Position numbers and translations under genes: made by a program
Notes under the pieces: model-generated
The model's input: the letters and a program-made list of their open reading frames with translations, nothing else
Databases searched by the model: none
Told to the model about the DNA's origin: nothing
NCBI GenBank assembly: GCA_049325575.1
Contig: JBMOLK010000112.1
Location: forward strand, 1 to 64,000
Source: JBMOLK01 sp049325575
GTDB lineage: Bacteria > Bacillota > Clostridia > Acetivibrionales > Acetivibrionaceae
Length of the DNA: 64,000 nucleotides
Direction: 5' to 3'
In this document: piece after piece, positions 32,822-42,991 of the stretch
Layout: the number at the start of each line of letters is the position of its first letter
How positions within the stretch are numbered: position 1 is the first letter of the stretch

Positions 32822-33355
32822 ATGAGAAAAAAATTAAATTTTGCCGCTTTATTGATGGCTATACTTATCCTATCTTCATGCCAATATAGTAATACAGGTA
32901 ATAAGAACACAGTAAAACCAACAGCACCAGATTTAATGGAAAATGATGTGGAAAATGTGCTAAGTGAAGTATTAAACGAGAACTATGACAAGTTTACTAA
33001 TGTAGTGAAGTATATTGAAATAACAAAAGAAATTGAGCATATATATGGTGATAAAGATATAGAAGCTGTAAATTATATAAATGCTATAAATAATGATAAA
33101 ATTGAGATATCAGATACAAATGTCAAAGAACAAATAAATTCAATAATTAAAGATTTGAACTTTAAGAGCATACTTGAGACAGAAAACGATATATATTTTA
33201 CTTCAGGTTATAGTTCCACGGAGTATAACGGTCTTACATATTCAGGAATTGACTATTGCCTTATATATGTAAAAGATGGAGGTAAGCCAGAGTATGATTT
33301 ACCATATGAATGGATAAAGGGTAATTGGTACTTTATGGCTATAGAAAGAGTATAA
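32822..33355 (+). CDS. hypothetical lipoprotein
   Basis: 177 residues with a lipoprotein signal ending in LSSC (Cys20), a Thr/Lys linker and an otherwise unrecognised acidic domain containing NVVKYIEITKEIEHIYGDKD, SGYSSTEYNGLTYSGIDY and a C-terminal EWIKGNWYFMAIERV strand. GAAAGGA precedes the ATG. It stands alone, with a strong terminator upstream and a convergent peptidase gene downstream. Function unknown. Confidence 0.7.
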   Translation: MRKKLNFAALLMAILILSSCQYSNTGNKNTVKPTAPDLMENDVENVLSEVLNENYDKFTNVVKYIEITKEIEHIYGDKDIEAVNYINAINNDKIEISDTNVKEQINSIIKDLNFKSILETENDIYFTSGYSSTEYNGLTYSGIDYCLIYVKDGGKPEYDLPYEWIKGNWYFMAIERV

Positions 33356-33518
33356 TAAATATTAAATATTCTATCTTCTATCTTTTATGATTCATTGGGT
33401 TACTGATTTCAACAACTTGAACAATTATAAGAACATAAAAACCGATAAACGACAAATAATTTCCACCCATATACCTAATTACAAAGCGGGAACTATTTGC
33501 CGTTTGCGTTTTACCCTT

Positions 33519-35327
33519 TTACACCAACGCCTCCAGCTCCGTCAATACCTCCCCAAATACATTCAATGCATCCTGAACCGGTTTTGGAGTAGACAAATCA
33601 ACTCCAGCAGTTTTTAAAAGCTCAAGAGGATAATTTGAGCCTCCACTCTTTAAAAACTCTATATAGCGGTCAACGGCAGGCTTGCCCTCCTTTAGGATCA
33701 TGCTTGAGATTGCAGTAGCGGAGGAGAAACCGGTTGCGTATTTATAGACATAGAAGCTGGTGTAAAAATGGGGAATTCTTGCCCATTCTATGGCTATATC
33801 CTCATCCACTGTTACTTCAGCTTCAAAATATTTCTTGTTAAGATCCAGGTACACGCTGCTTAAGACATCGGAGGTCAGTGCTTCACCATTTTTATACTTT
33901 GAGTGGACGATCTTTTCAAACTCTGCAAACATGACCTGCCTGAATATAGTACCCCTGAACTGCTCAAGATAGTGGTTTAGAAGATGAGCCTTCTCCATTT
34001 TATTGCCGGTGTTGTCAAGGAGGTATTTCATTAGCAGTGATTCGTTCACAGTTGAGGCAACTTCTGCTACAAATATTTTATATTCAGAATACACGTAAGG
34101 CTGGGTCTTGTTTGTGTAATAGGAGTGAAGTGCATGACCCATTTCATGTGCAAGGGTGAATACATCGTTTATTGTACCCTGGTAGTTTAAAAGAACATAA
34201 GGGTGTGTCTTGTAAGCACCCCAGGAGTAAGCGCCACTGGTCTTACCCTGATTTTCATACACATCAATCCAGCCCTTTGTAAAGCCTTCCTTCAGGTAAC
34301 CCAGGTATTCACTTCCCAATGGTTTGAGGCCTTCTTCAACCATTCGCAATGCTTCGTTATATGGGATGTTCTTTTTTGATTCTTCAATTATAGGTACGTA
34401 CAAGTCATACATATGAAGCTCATCAAGCTTTAGTGCCTTTTTTCTAAGCTTGAGATATCGATGCAGAAGATGGAGGTTCTTATCAACGGTATCTATCAGA
34501 TTATCGTATACATCGATGCTTATATTGTCGGCATCAAGGGAGGCCTCAAGGGATGAATTGTATTTGCTTGCGGTAGCATAGAATTTGGCTGCCTTTATAT
34601 TACCTGTCAGTGAGGCGGCAAGGGTATTTCTGAATTTACCATAGGTACTGTATAGCGCATTGAAAGCATCTTTTCGAACCCTTCTATCCTTGCTTTCAAG
34701 GAACTTGACATACCTTCCCTTTGTAAGCTCCACTTCTTCGCCGTCTTCATCCTTTATAAACGGGAATTTAATATCCGCATTGTTGAGCATTGTAAAGATT
34801 TCTCTGGACGAGCCGGAGACCTCTGATGAAAGAGCCAGCAATTCTTCTTCCCTCTCGGATAAAATATGCTCCTTTTGCCTTAATATCTCATTAAAGAACT
34901 GCCTGTAAACTTCAAGCTCCTTGCTGGCATTTAAATAGCTCTTTAGCTTATCTTCTGGAATCGAGATCAATTCAGGTACGATAAAGGAAGTAGAGGCGTA
35001 GGCTTCGGTGGTCAGGGTAGATGCTCTATCGGCAAGACCCTGGTACAGGGGGTCTGCATTGTTTTCATCCTTTTTCATCCTGGCATATACAAAAACCTTG
35101 TCATTTAGAGACATTAGATCGTTGCTAAGCTTCAAGCACTCCAAAAGCTTTTCGGGGCCTTCATTTAAGGTGCCCTTGAACTTTACAATATCTCCTATAT
35201 ACTGCTTTACCTTTTTAAAGTCCTCTTCCCATTTATCAATATTTTCATATATGTCTTCCAGCTTCCACTTGTACTTACTGTCTATTTCATCCCTCTTTGG
35301 AAGTGTCTTCACTTTGGCTTCCGACAT
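33519..35327 (-). CDS. pepF: oligoendopeptidase F (M3B metallopeptidase)
   Basis: 602 residues, the usual PepF length. The zinc motif is TLAHEMGHALHSYY (His394, Glu395, His398), with the downstream Glu in VAEVASTVNESLLMKYLL. The substrate-binding C-terminus includes IPHFYTSFYVYKYATGFSSA. It hydrolyses short peptides in the cytoplasm and has no signal peptide. The gene is single, with a ribosome binding site ahead of ATG 35327 and a MazG-like gene upstream in the same direction, about 120 bases away. Confidence 0.93.
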   Translation of the reverse strand: MSEAKVKTLPKRDEIDSKYKWKLEDIYENIDKWEEDFKKVKQYIGDIVKFKGTLNEGPEKLLECLKLSNDLMSLNDKVFVYARMKKDENNADPLYQGLADRASTLTTEAYASTSFIVPELISIPEDKLKSYLNASKELEVYRQFFNEILRQKEHILSEREEELLALSSEVSGSSREIFTMLNNADIKFPFIKDEDGEEVELTKGRYVKFLESKDRRVRKDAFNALYSTYGKFRNTLAASLTGNIKAAKFYATASKYNSSLEASLDADNISIDVYDNLIDTVDKNLHLLHRYLKLRKKALKLDELHMYDLYVPIIEESKKNIPYNEALRMVEEGLKPLGSEYLGYLKEGFTKGWIDVYENQGKTSGAYSWGAYKTHPYVLLNYQGTINDVFTLAHEMGHALHSYYTNKTQPYVYSEYKIFVAEVASTVNESLLMKYLLDNTGNKMEKAHLLNHYLEQFRGTIFRQVMFAEFEKIVHSKYKNGEALTSDVLSSVYLDLNKKYFEAEVTVDEDIAIEWARIPHFYTSFYVYKYATGFSSATAISSMILKEGKPAVDRYIEFLKSGGSNYPLELLKTAGVDLSTPKPVQDALNVFGEVLTELEALV

Positions 35328-35447
35328 GTTTGCAGGCCTCCTTGTACTTTTATTTGAAGAATAGTATTCAATATTACATTTTATACTTTATATGATTTAT
35401 TATTAGTAATTTTTTGCCGATTAATCTATAAAGTTCAAATAAAGCAT

Positions 35448-35804
35448 CTAAAGCTCATTATATTTATTGTGCTTACCCTTGCATTTGGAGACAGGATATT
35501 TTTTTTCATTCTTTTTTACCTTGTCCATTATTGCTTTATTAAGGTCCAACCCCATATCGTTGGACAAAAGGAGCAGATACGAAGCAATATCCGCAATTTC
35601 CTCTTTAACGTCATCAAACTTTTCGGATGACAGATACTCTTTTATTTCTTCATCTGTTTTCCACTGAAAGTGCTCCATAAGCTCCGCAGACTCGATGGCG
35701 ATAGACATTGATAGATTTTTTGGAGTATGGAATTTACTCCAGTCACGTTGGGATCTAAATTTTAGCAGTGTCTCTACAGCACCGGTCAAATCAAAGTTGT
35801 TCAT
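35448..35804 (-). CDS. MazG-like (RS21-C6 type) nucleotide pyrophosphohydrolase
   Basis: 118 residues. The metal-binding pattern E-x-x-E...E-x-x-D is seen in IAIESAELMEHFQW and DVKEEIADIASYLLLL, and the N-terminus DWSKFHTPKNLSMS is typical of the RS21-C6/iMazG group, which hydrolyses (d)NTPs such as modified dCTP and is regarded as a pool-cleaning enzyme. I start at ATG 35804 (GGGAGG at 35817-35822) instead of 35843, which lacks a site and would add 13 atypical residues. Confidence 0.82.
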   Translation of the reverse strand: MNNFDLTGAVETLLKFRSQRDWSKFHTPKNLSMSIAIESAELMEHFQWKTDEEIKEYLSSEKFDDVKEEIADIASYLLLLSNDMGLDLNKAIMDKVKKNEKKYPVSKCKGKHNKYNEL

Positions 35805-35942
35805 AAAGCTGATAGCCTCCCATCCGGAAAAGGAATAAGACATGAATCTTATTCACATTATATACTAACATACTGTATTTTCCAAGGTATATTTTGTTTT
35901 TGGGCGTAACTTTGGCCGCTCTAATATTTTGCTTAAAATATC

Positions 35943-35978
35943 AAAAAAAAAACACCTTCTATAGAAAAGAAGGTGTTA
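35943..35978 (-). terminator. terminator of the FN3-SLH gene
   Basis: AACACCTTCT (35951-35960) pairs with AGAAGGTGTT (35969-35978); on the minus strand a long T-run follows. Confidence 0.88.
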
Positions 35979-36010
35979 TAAGAAGGTTATAGGGGAGTTA
36001 AGTAAAACAA

Positions 36011-39000
36011 TTAAAACCTTTCCAAAACTTTATATAGCATCACCGCAGCTTCCGCTCTGGTGGCATAATCTTTTGGTGCAAGCCTTGTAGCACTTTTGCC
36101 GTTTAGTATTTTTTCTCCGTTTAGTACTGCCACGCTTGACAGGGCATAAGGGGAAACAAGACTTTTATCGCTATAGACATCCAGTATGGTATCACTGTAG
36201 TGCGGCAAGGGCCTGTCTACGATTTTTAGTGACCTGGCCAGAATTACTGCCATATCTTCCCTCTTAATAGGCTGATTGGGGTAAAAGTAATTGTTGCCTG
36301 TCCCCGTAATAATACCCATATTTTTTGCAATCATTACATTTCTATAATACCATTGGCCGGGTTTGACATCTGTAAAAGTTCCTACAGGAGTTTTATCAAT
36401 TCCAAATGCCTTTACAATAAGGCTTATAAATTCTGCCCTGGTTATTATGTCGTTTGGTGCAAATATCCCAAGCTGCTCTGATTTGCCTTTTATAATATCC
36501 CTTCCTGCCAGATCCTCTATGGCAGCTTTGGCCCAGGGGACGGAAGTCAAGTCATTAAAAGTCCTGGGCAGCGAAGTTTGAGTAATTCCTATATTGGTGT
36601 AGTAGGTATATATGTTCCCGCTGTGGGCCTTAACCTTATAATAATACTGCGTACCGGCAGAGAGGCTGGTATCTACATACTTTACAGTATCCCGGCCGAC
36701 ACGGCCTATTTCCGCAAAGTCTCCCCTGCTGGACTTTCTTTCTATAATAAAGCCTTCTTCGTCTTCAGAGTTATCTTTCCATTCAAGGACAACCTGGTTT
36801 GCTGACATTGTTTTTACTATAAGGTCGGAAGGAGCAGTCATAGCCTTCATCACTACTTCAATCTCCTGGCTGTATGACTGAAGATTATAGGAAGACTTGT
36901 AAACAGCCACCCTGAAGTAGTAAATGGTATCAGTATTTAATCCCTTTACAGTGTAGCTTGTTGCATTTGCCTTAAGTGAAGCTTCTTCCTTCCACTCTCC
37001 GTCTACACCAATTTTCTTTTCCAGCTTAAAGCCAGTTTCATCATTTGTCTTGTCATTCCAGGTCAGGCTGACAGACGATGTAGAAATGATGGTGGATTTT
37101 AGATTTTCAGGAGGATCAAGGCGTAAGCCGTCTACCTTGGCCTCATTTGAGAAATCTGATGAGTTGTATGAGTTAACCGCTTTAATCCTGTATACATAGG
37201 TAAGATCTGGAGCAATACCTGAATCAAACCAGAAAGCAACATCCGGTTCGATGGATCCTACTTCCAAAAACACTCCATTACCTGCTTTTCGTTCAATTAA
37301 GAGCTTTGATTCTCCGGTAGATTCATTTGTCCATGTAAGCTTAACCAGACCTGCAGAGCTCCACACCGCTTTAAGGTCCTTTGGCGGCTTAATCTTTGTG
37401 TAGGCACCAACACCTTCAGCCGATTTAGGGTAAGGCCTGGAATATACATTATCAGCTAGAACTGCCTTGACCCTGTAAAAGTATCTGGTATTTGGGAGTA
37501 GGTCCATATCGCTGTAACTGTTAAATCCGGCTGCAAGAGTTTTTACTACTGTCCAGCTGCCGTCAATGCCCGTTTTTCTTTCAATACAGGTACTATAGCT
37601 TGAGTAGTCTGCATATAGCCAGGATAGGTCAATTTGGGTAGCAGAAACAGGGGTAACGGTTAAGGAAGCCGGTGGGTCCTTAATTATTGAAGTGGTGCAG
37701 GAGACTTCCTTTGTGTATGAAGAAGCAATCCCGGAAGGATTAAACGGTATTACCCTGTATGTATAGTTGGATATATTATTGACACCGTTATCTGTATAAG
37801 TAGTTGTATTGGCCGGAACTGTTGCTATCTCAACAAAGCTGTCGGAATTTACTTTTCTCTCAATCTTAAAGCCTGACTCGTTGTTTGACCCGTCCTGCCA
37901 GTTTAAAGTTATTTTTGTGGCTGATGTAATATCAAGCCCAAGTGAAAGAGCTGGGGAGGGAGGGCCTGTAAATATGGAGTATTCAGAGGTTGAAGCTGTA
38001 TTGTTATTAGCATCCACGGCAACAACCTTATAGAAGTAAGTTTCATTAAGTGAAATATTATTTGTATCTGAATATGAGGTTATATTGCTGTCAAGCACAG
38101 CTACAGGACTAAAACTGCCTGTACCGGTTTTTCTTTCTATCCTTAGGGTGAAGTTTTCGCTGGTTGGATTAGTCCAGCTTATATCAATTCTTCCAGGACT
38201 TACAGGCACACACTGCAAGTTGGAAGGAGCTAATAGCTTGGTTATAGGCTTTGATATATTACTAAAGCCTTTATATTTTTCGTTATTTATAGAAAGTCTG
38301 TACCTGTATGTACCATCCTCTCTGGGTTGGTCTGTAACGCTGGTGCTGTTTGCCGTCAACTGTGGTTTTATTACTTCCCATGGCCCCCATGCATTTTCCA
38401 TATATTTTGATCTTTCAAGCATAAAATTCTCGATGTTTGGGGTGTATCCCCAGTATATAGTTGTAATACCGTTTTGCATCAAGGCACTTATTGAAGGAGG
38501 TTCAATGGGAGTTATTGTAATGGACGGTGAGAATGTTGATGAATAACCTCTCACGTCCTGGGAAGCTATTACGTATTGTGCAGGAACACCGGATGACAGG
38601 GAGGAATCTATGAAGCTAATGGAGGTTTCATCATTATCAAGTACAGCCACCTCCCCAAAACCTACTCTATTAACTGCGGTGCTTCTGGTGGCAAGGGAGT
38701 TGTTAACCCATGTAAGGGTAACTTCCTTATTGTTTATATGAAGCTTTGATGAAACTATTGAAGGGCTTTTCATCTGTGAGGTGGACGCACTACGGGCTGC
38801 AGTTTCGATTGAATTCCCGTTAGGGTCTACAGCAGTAACCGTATAGTTATAGGATGTTTGGGGCAAAAGATCAGTATCTTCAAAACGTAAATAGTTTCTT
38901 TCTATATCGACATCTATATTGGCTATTAATACACCATCCCTGGCTACACCATAGTATACGGCGTTTGCAACCGAAGTCCAGCTTAGGTTTATCTGGGTAT

Positions 39001-39133
39001 CTGAATTTAATAGCCCAGGACTTGCATCAAGGCTTAATGCTGCCCTTACGGTAATAACTGCACCGAATATTAAAATAAAAGTAATCAATATAAAAATGCC
39101 TGATTTAAGGTATTTATTTAAGGTTACTTTCAT
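36011..39133 (-). CDS. S-layer-anchored surface protein with nine FN3-like and three SLH domains
   Basis: 1,040 residues. A signal peptide (about 1-31) is followed by nine FN3-like domains of roughly 90 residues with recurring motifs such as LSWTNPTSENFTLRIERK, LNWQDGSNNESGFKIERK and LTWNDKTNDETGFKLEKK. Three C-terminal SLH domains (from DLTSVPWAKAAIEDLAGRDI, with APNDIITRAEF and YPNQPIKREDM) bind pyruvylated wall polymer. No catalytic domain is visible, so it is a surface spacer or adhesin. I start at ATG 39133 after GGGGGATAACA; an in-frame TTG at 39148 overlaps that site. The high similarity between domains makes recombination within the gene likely. Confidence 0.9.
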   Translation of the reverse strand: MKVTLNKYLKSGIFILITFILIFGAVITVRAALSLDASPGLLNSDTQINLSWTSVANAVYYGVARDGVLIANIDVDIERNYLRFEDTDLLPQTSYNYTVTAVDPNGNSIETAARSASTSQMKSPSIVSSKLHINNKEVTLTWVNNSLATRSTAVNRVGFGEVAVLDNDETSISFIDSSLSSGVPAQYVIASQDVRGYSSTFSPSITITPIEPPSISALMQNGITTIYWGYTPNIENFMLERSKYMENAWGPWEVIKPQLTANSTSVTDQPREDGTYRYRLSINNEKYKGFSNISKPITKLLAPSNLQCVPVSPGRIDISWTNPTSENFTLRIERKTGTGSFSPVAVLDSNITSYSDTNNISLNETYFYKVVAVDANNNTASTSEYSIFTGPPSPALSLGLDITSATKITLNWQDGSNNESGFKIERKVNSDSFVEIATVPANTTTYTDNGVNNISNYTYRVIPFNPSGIASSYTKEVSCTTSIIKDPPASLTVTPVSATQIDLSWLYADYSSYSTCIERKTGIDGSWTVVKTLAAGFNSYSDMDLLPNTRYFYRVKAVLADNVYSRPYPKSAEGVGAYTKIKPPKDLKAVWSSAGLVKLTWTNESTGESKLLIERKAGNGVFLEVGSIEPDVAFWFDSGIAPDLTYVYRIKAVNSYNSSDFSNEAKVDGLRLDPPENLKSTIISTSSVSLTWNDKTNDETGFKLEKKIGVDGEWKEEASLKANATSYTVKGLNTDTIYYFRVAVYKSSYNLQSYSQEIEVVMKAMTAPSDLIVKTMSANQVVLEWKDNSEDEEGFIIERKSSRGDFAEIGRVGRDTVKYVDTSLSAGTQYYYKVKAHSGNIYTYYTNIGITQTSLPRTFNDLTSVPWAKAAIEDLAGRDIIKGKSEQLGIFAPNDIITRAEFISLIVKAFGIDKTPVGTFTDVKPGQWYYRNVMIAKNMGIITGTGNNYFYPNQPIKREDMAVILARSLKIVDRPLPHYSDTILDVYSDKSLVSPYALSSVAVLNGEKILNGKSATRLAPKDYATRAEAAVMLYKVLERF

Positions 39134-39324
39134 TGTTATCCCCCGCAACTAAATGCAAACATTAATAGCATTGCTTATTCTTTATCGAGATATTTTGCCA
39201 AAAAGTTAATGCTTATTTAAAATAAAATTAAAATTAACCGGGATTGGATAAAAAATACTCTTGAAATATATAGTTTTTTTTAGTATACTAATAGACGTTG
39301 ATTTTGGATATAATACTATTATAT

Positions 39325-39399
39325 GTCCCCATAGCATAATGGATAGTGCACTGGTTTCCTAAACCAATGATGCAGGTTCGATTCCTGCTGGGGATACCA
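39325..39399 (+). tRNA. tRNA-Arg(CCT)
   Basis: A complete cloverleaf: acceptor GTCCCCA (39325-39331) with TGGGGAT (39389-39395, one G-T pair), anticodon loop TTCCTAA (39356-39362, anticodon CCT), T arm GCAGG/TTCGATT/CCTGC, discriminator A and encoded CCA. The last anticodon-stem pair (C-A) is unpaired. Confidence 0.95.
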
Positions 39400-39402
39400 A
39401 AT

Positions 39403-39438
39403 AAAACCGTTGACCTTACAGGTTAGCGGTTTTTATTT
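39403..39438 (+). terminator. terminator of tRNA-Arg(CCT)
   Basis: AAAACCG...CGGTTTT with inner pairing GACCT/AGGTT, then TTTATTTT. Confidence 0.85.
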
Positions 39439-39467
39439 TAAGATGCAAAAGGCTGACAAAATCCATT

Positions 39468-40517
39468 CTATAAATCCGATTCCGAGGGTCTTAGTGCATT
39501 TACTCCGAATGTAAAGAAAACAGCAGCAAAAAGCAGTAAAATCAGGAGATTTTGTTGAATGTCAGCAAATGGAAAACCATTCGCAAGTCTTTCATATGAC
39601 TGTATTGCCCACTTCTGTGGGAAAAAGTTTGCTATTCTATCAAGGTTCTCACCCATTAAACTGGAACTGAAGTATGACCCGCTGATAAAGCATGTAAAAA
39701 TAGATATTAAAGCATTTGCCAGGGAATACACCTTATTGTCTTTGATAAGACTAACGAGACCAATGCTTATACCTATTGAGGTTATAAGGAAAGTAACAAG
39801 AATTGAAAAAACATATATAACAGGTATTTTCCAATCAAAGTTGAATACATATTTTGTTATTACAAGAAAGAACAGGATCTGGGCTGCTCCAAGAATTAGA
39901 TTATTTATAAATGTACCAAGGTAAAGTTCATACTCTTTTACCGGGGCACAGAAATATCTTATATAAGTTTTATTTTTTTTATCTTCAATAAGCAGTTCTG
40001 TACACGTTCCAGAAAAAAGGAGAATGAAGAGAAGAAAAAAACCCATTGAGGTTCTTTGTGTACCATAATTGTTTTTAACAACTGTAAGATGTTGGGGTGA
40101 ACTTTTATTGAGGGATGTTCTTATAAATTCTTCAAAAATTAGTCTTAGATAAATCACATTTGAGTTTTGTGTAAGACAAATAATTTTGACTGGTGCTTTT
40201 TCTTTTCGAAGCAGCTTCATTTCAAAGTCATCAGGAATTATGACACCCATATCTATTTCTTTAAGAATTAATTTGTTTTTTATTTCATTTTGTTCAAGAT
40301 ACTTAACTTCAAACTTCCCGCTGCTCTTAATAAGTTTTAAAACAGGATATGAGTCATTAAATTTATTTGATATTCCGACTTTTTCAACAACATTATAAGA
40401 ATGGATGTTTATTGTAAGTACACCTATCAAAAGTGGAAATACAAACATCAGGACAATTGACTGGTATTCTCTTATTATTCTTCTGGCGTAATTGATTGCG
40501 ATTGTAAGGCTATTCAT
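39468..40517 (-). CDS. ABC-2 type permease, last gene of the exporter operon
   Basis: 349 residues. One N-terminal membrane helix (SIVLMFVFPLLIGVLTINIH) is followed by a large extracytoplasmic segment (about 40-150) and five C-terminal helices, the ABC-2/LnrN-like plan. It overlaps the preceding permease gene by 8 bases and should form a heterodimer with it. The substrate is unknown; exporters laid out like this usually remove lipophilic antimicrobials from the membrane. Confidence 0.85.
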   Translation of the reverse strand: MNSLTIAINYARRIIREYQSIVLMFVFPLLIGVLTINIHSYNVVEKVGISNKFNDSYPVLKLIKSSGKFEVKYLEQNEIKNKLILKEIDMGVIIPDDFEMKLLRKEKAPVKIICLTQNSNVIYLRLIFEEFIRTSLNKSSPQHLTVVKNNYGTQRTSMGFFLLFILLFSGTCTELLIEDKKNKTYIRYFCAPVKEYELYLGTFINNLILGAAQILFFLVITKYVFNFDWKIPVIYVFSILVTFLITSIGISIGLVSLIKDNKVYSLANALISIFTCFISGSYFSSSLMGENLDRIANFFPQKWAIQSYERLANGFPFADIQQNLLILLLFAAVFFTFGVNALRPSESDL

Positions 40518-41289
40518 AGCTATCCCCTTTCCGGGCTATTAAGGCGGATGCAAAAATAAAGAAGAGACCGGTTATTATAATATAGAATATGTTTGGCAAG
40601 ACCGAACCTAGGGGTCTACCTTCTACCATTTTTATATATGCTTCAAATGCCCAACGGCTCAATGTGTACCTGCTTATTTTACTAAAGACTGCACCGGCAA
40701 AAATCCCCCCGCTTAAAAAATTCATTGCCACTACAGTAAATGTTGATATTCCTGCAACAAGTTTTGTTTCCTTGAAGGCATTTGAAATCAGCATGGAGAA
40801 AGCCACACAGACAAAAGCAAGCGATAAAGTAATCACAAATATGTTAAAATAGGCTCTGCCCCAATCAAAACCATAGGTTAGTGAAGTCAGCAGCATGAAC
40901 ATTGCTGAAATAATTATCATAACAGCCATGTAACCGGAGTATATACCAAGATTTATTTGAAACGAATTTGCCGGAGATACCAGCATTCTTTGATATGTCT
41001 TGTTTTCCCATTCTGCTGTCATTAGAGTAGCTATAATTATTGAAGTTAGAGTCATAAGCTGGGTGAGGATGTAAGAAGCATAAAAAGTAACTGTATTTGT
41101 GTTGCTTCCGTGGTTTATAATTTCAATTACTGCGTATGCATTATTACCGCTGGTTTGGCCTATAAAGTTTTCATATACATTTATTGAAATAATAAACTGA
41201 AGGAAATGTACCGCCAGCAAAGGAGCAATTATGTATGGACTTTTCATAACAAATTTGATATCCTTTAAAGCTATATTGTAAAATCTCAT
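40510..41289 (-). CDS. ABC-2 type permease
   Basis: 259 residues with six predicted helices and the family motif ATLMTAEWENKTYQRMLVSP in the coupling region, then LSGGIFAGAVFSKISRYTLS near the end. It lies 11 bases downstream of the ATPase gene and overlaps the second permease, so ATPase, permease and permease form one transporter. The N-terminal segment (MRFYNIALKDIKFVMKSPYI) is the usual amphipathic helix. Confidence 0.85.
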   Translation of the reverse strand: MRFYNIALKDIKFVMKSPYIIAPLLAVHFLQFIISINVYENFIGQTSGNNAYAVIEIINHGSNTNTVTFYASYILTQLMTLTSIIIATLMTAEWENKTYQRMLVSPANSFQINLGIYSGYMAVMIIISAMFMLLTSLTYGFDWGRAYFNIFVITLSLAFVCVAFSMLISNAFKETKLVAGISTFTVVAMNFLSGGIFAGAVFSKISRYTLSRWAFEAYIKMVEGRPLGSVLPNIFYIIITGLFFIFASALIARKGDSYE

Positions 41290-41300
41290 GCAGTGCTCCT

Positions 41301-42236
41301 CTAATCCCTCAAATTTCTTCCTGTCAGTGAAAGAAAGACATTTTCAAGCGATGGGCTTTTTAAGCTTATATTGACGATTTTTTTATTGTTTTTAAGTATG
41401 ATTTCAATTATTTCCTGCAAAATATCATGTGCATTATATGAAACAACCTGTATAAGGTTTTCATGAATGACCATACTGGTCACTCCATTTAAGTAGCTCA
41501 TTTCATCAAACCTGCACTCACATGCATTATCAACCTCTAAAGTTATTATTTCTTCGGAGTTTAGAAGCATTTTTAATTCATTTTTATCACCTAGAGCAAT
41601 AATTCTTCCGAAGTCAACTATGCCTATCCTGGTACATATATTTTCGACTTCCTCCATATAATGACTCGTATATATAACAGTAGTACCGGATTTATTGATA
41701 CCCTTTACCGATTCTAAGATGTGGCTTCTTGATTGTGCGTCAATTCCAACGGTAGGTTCATCCATAATCAATATGTCAGGTTTATGGACTATTGAACATG
41801 CAATATTTAGCCTTCTCTTCATTCCCCCGGAGAATCTTTTGGGACGTTCGTTTCTTTTATCGTAAAGGCCGGTAAATTCCAGGGCTTCCTTAGCCATTTC
41901 GTGGAGTTTTTTTCCGTGAAGTCCGTAAAGACTTCCAAAAAATTCTACATTTTCACTTGCAGATATGTTTTCGTATATAGCAACATCCTGAGGAACCAGA
42001 CCCAGTATTTTTTTTACTTCGTTCAAATTGTGTGAAATATTAACATCGTTTACCAGTATTTCGCCCCTATCAGGCTTTAATAAACCCACCAGCATTTTTA
42101 TTGTTGTGCTTTTACCTGCACAGTTTGGTCCGACCAAACCGAATATTTCTCCCTTATTTATCGATAGACTTAAATTATCCACTGCCAATATGCTGCCAAA
42201 ACGCTTAACCAGATTGTTTGCTCTAATTATCGGCAA
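41301..42236 (-). CDS. ABC transporter ATP-binding protein
   Basis: About 311 residues: Walker A GPNCAGKST, Q-loop LVPQDVA, signature FSGGMKRRL, Walker B ILIMDEPTVG and H-loop YTSHYMEE, then a C-terminal regulatory region of some 80 residues. The Cys in Walker A (GPNCAGKST) replaces the usual Gly/Ser. No ATG is well placed: GGGGG at 42247-42251 suits TTG 42236 (10 bases) better than GTG 42245 (1 base). It powers the two permeases downstream. Confidence 0.88.
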   Translation of the reverse strand: MPIIRANNLVKRFGSILAVDNLSLSINKGEIFGLVGPNCAGKSTTIKMLVGLLKPDRGEILVNDVNISHNLNEVKKILGLVPQDVAIYENISASENVEFFGSLYGLHGKKLHEMAKEALEFTGLYDKRNERPKRFSGGMKRRLNIACSIVHKPDILIMDEPTVGIDAQSRSHILESVKGINKSGTTVIYTSHYMEEVENICTRIGIVDFGRIIALGDKNELKMLLNSEEIITLEVDNACECRFDEMSYLNGVTSMVIHENLIQVVSYNAHDILQEIIEIILKNNKKIVNISLKSPSLENVFLSLTGRNLRD

Positions 42237-42350
42237 ATGCTTCACGCCCCCAAATTTTATATATCTTGTATAATTGTAACACGACAAAATGATTTTAGAG
42301 TGACTTAAGTCATTAGTTTTAATAAACCGGGTTAATTTATTATGATAAAA

Positions 42351-42989
42351 TTATTTTTCACCGTTATTAAGATAGTATATTGCAATTTGTGTCCTGTCTC
42401 TTAAGCCTAATTTGTTAAGTATATCGGTGACCTTGTTTTTTACTGTACCTTCTGCCAAAAATAATGCTTCGGAGATTTCCTTGTTAGAAAGACCTTTTGA
42501 GATAAGCTTCATTATATCCAATTCAATGTTTGAAAGTCCAATAGTATCAAAGGCTGCTTTTTTTTCTTTTATTAATAAGCTCGGAAGCTTTGATGCAACA
42601 TTGGGGTGTACTAAAAGATTGCCGCTGTGAACAATTCTAATAGCCTCAATTATCTTGTCAGGAGAGGTGTTTTTGAGCATATAGCCTTTTGCGCCATATT
42701 TTAAAGCTTCAAATATATACTCATCATCATCAAAGGTTGTTAAGACTATTATCTTTATATTGCTTAAAACTTCAAGTATTTTTTTAGTAGCGGCTATACC
42801 GTTACATACAGGCATTTGAATATCCATAAGAATAACATTGATATTAGGGTCCTGCAGTACTGTTTTATATGCTTCATCACCGTTTTTACACGTTGCTGTA
42901 ACCTGGATCTCATTATTTAGATCAAGAATCAGTTTCAAACTATTCAATATAAGGTCATCGTCATCAACAATTAAAACATTTATAGGCAT
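42351..42989 (-). CDS. NarL/LuxR-family response regulator
   Basis: 212 residues: a receiver domain with Asp10/Asp11 and phospho-acceptor Asp56 (LMDIQMP), the switch Thr (VLTTFDDDEY) and Lys in YMLKNTSP, then a LuxR-type helix-turn-helix (LSNIELDIMKLISKGLSNKE, then GTVKNKVTDILNKLGLRDRT). Its partner kinase ends 2 bases upstream. It should activate the exporter genes that follow; the 63 bases before the ATPase gene contain no strong terminator. Confidence 0.9.
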   Translation of the reverse strand: MPINVLIVDDDDLILNSLKLILDLNNEIQVTATCKNGDEAYKTVLQDPNINVILMDIQMPVCNGIAATKKILEVLSNIKIIVLTTFDDDEYIFEALKYGAKGYMLKNTSPDKIIEAIRIVHSGNLLVHPNVASKLPSLLIKEKKAAFDTIGLSNIELDIMKLISKGLSNKEISEALFLAEGTVKNKVTDILNKLGLRDRTQIAIYYLNNGEK

Positions 42990-42991
42990 AA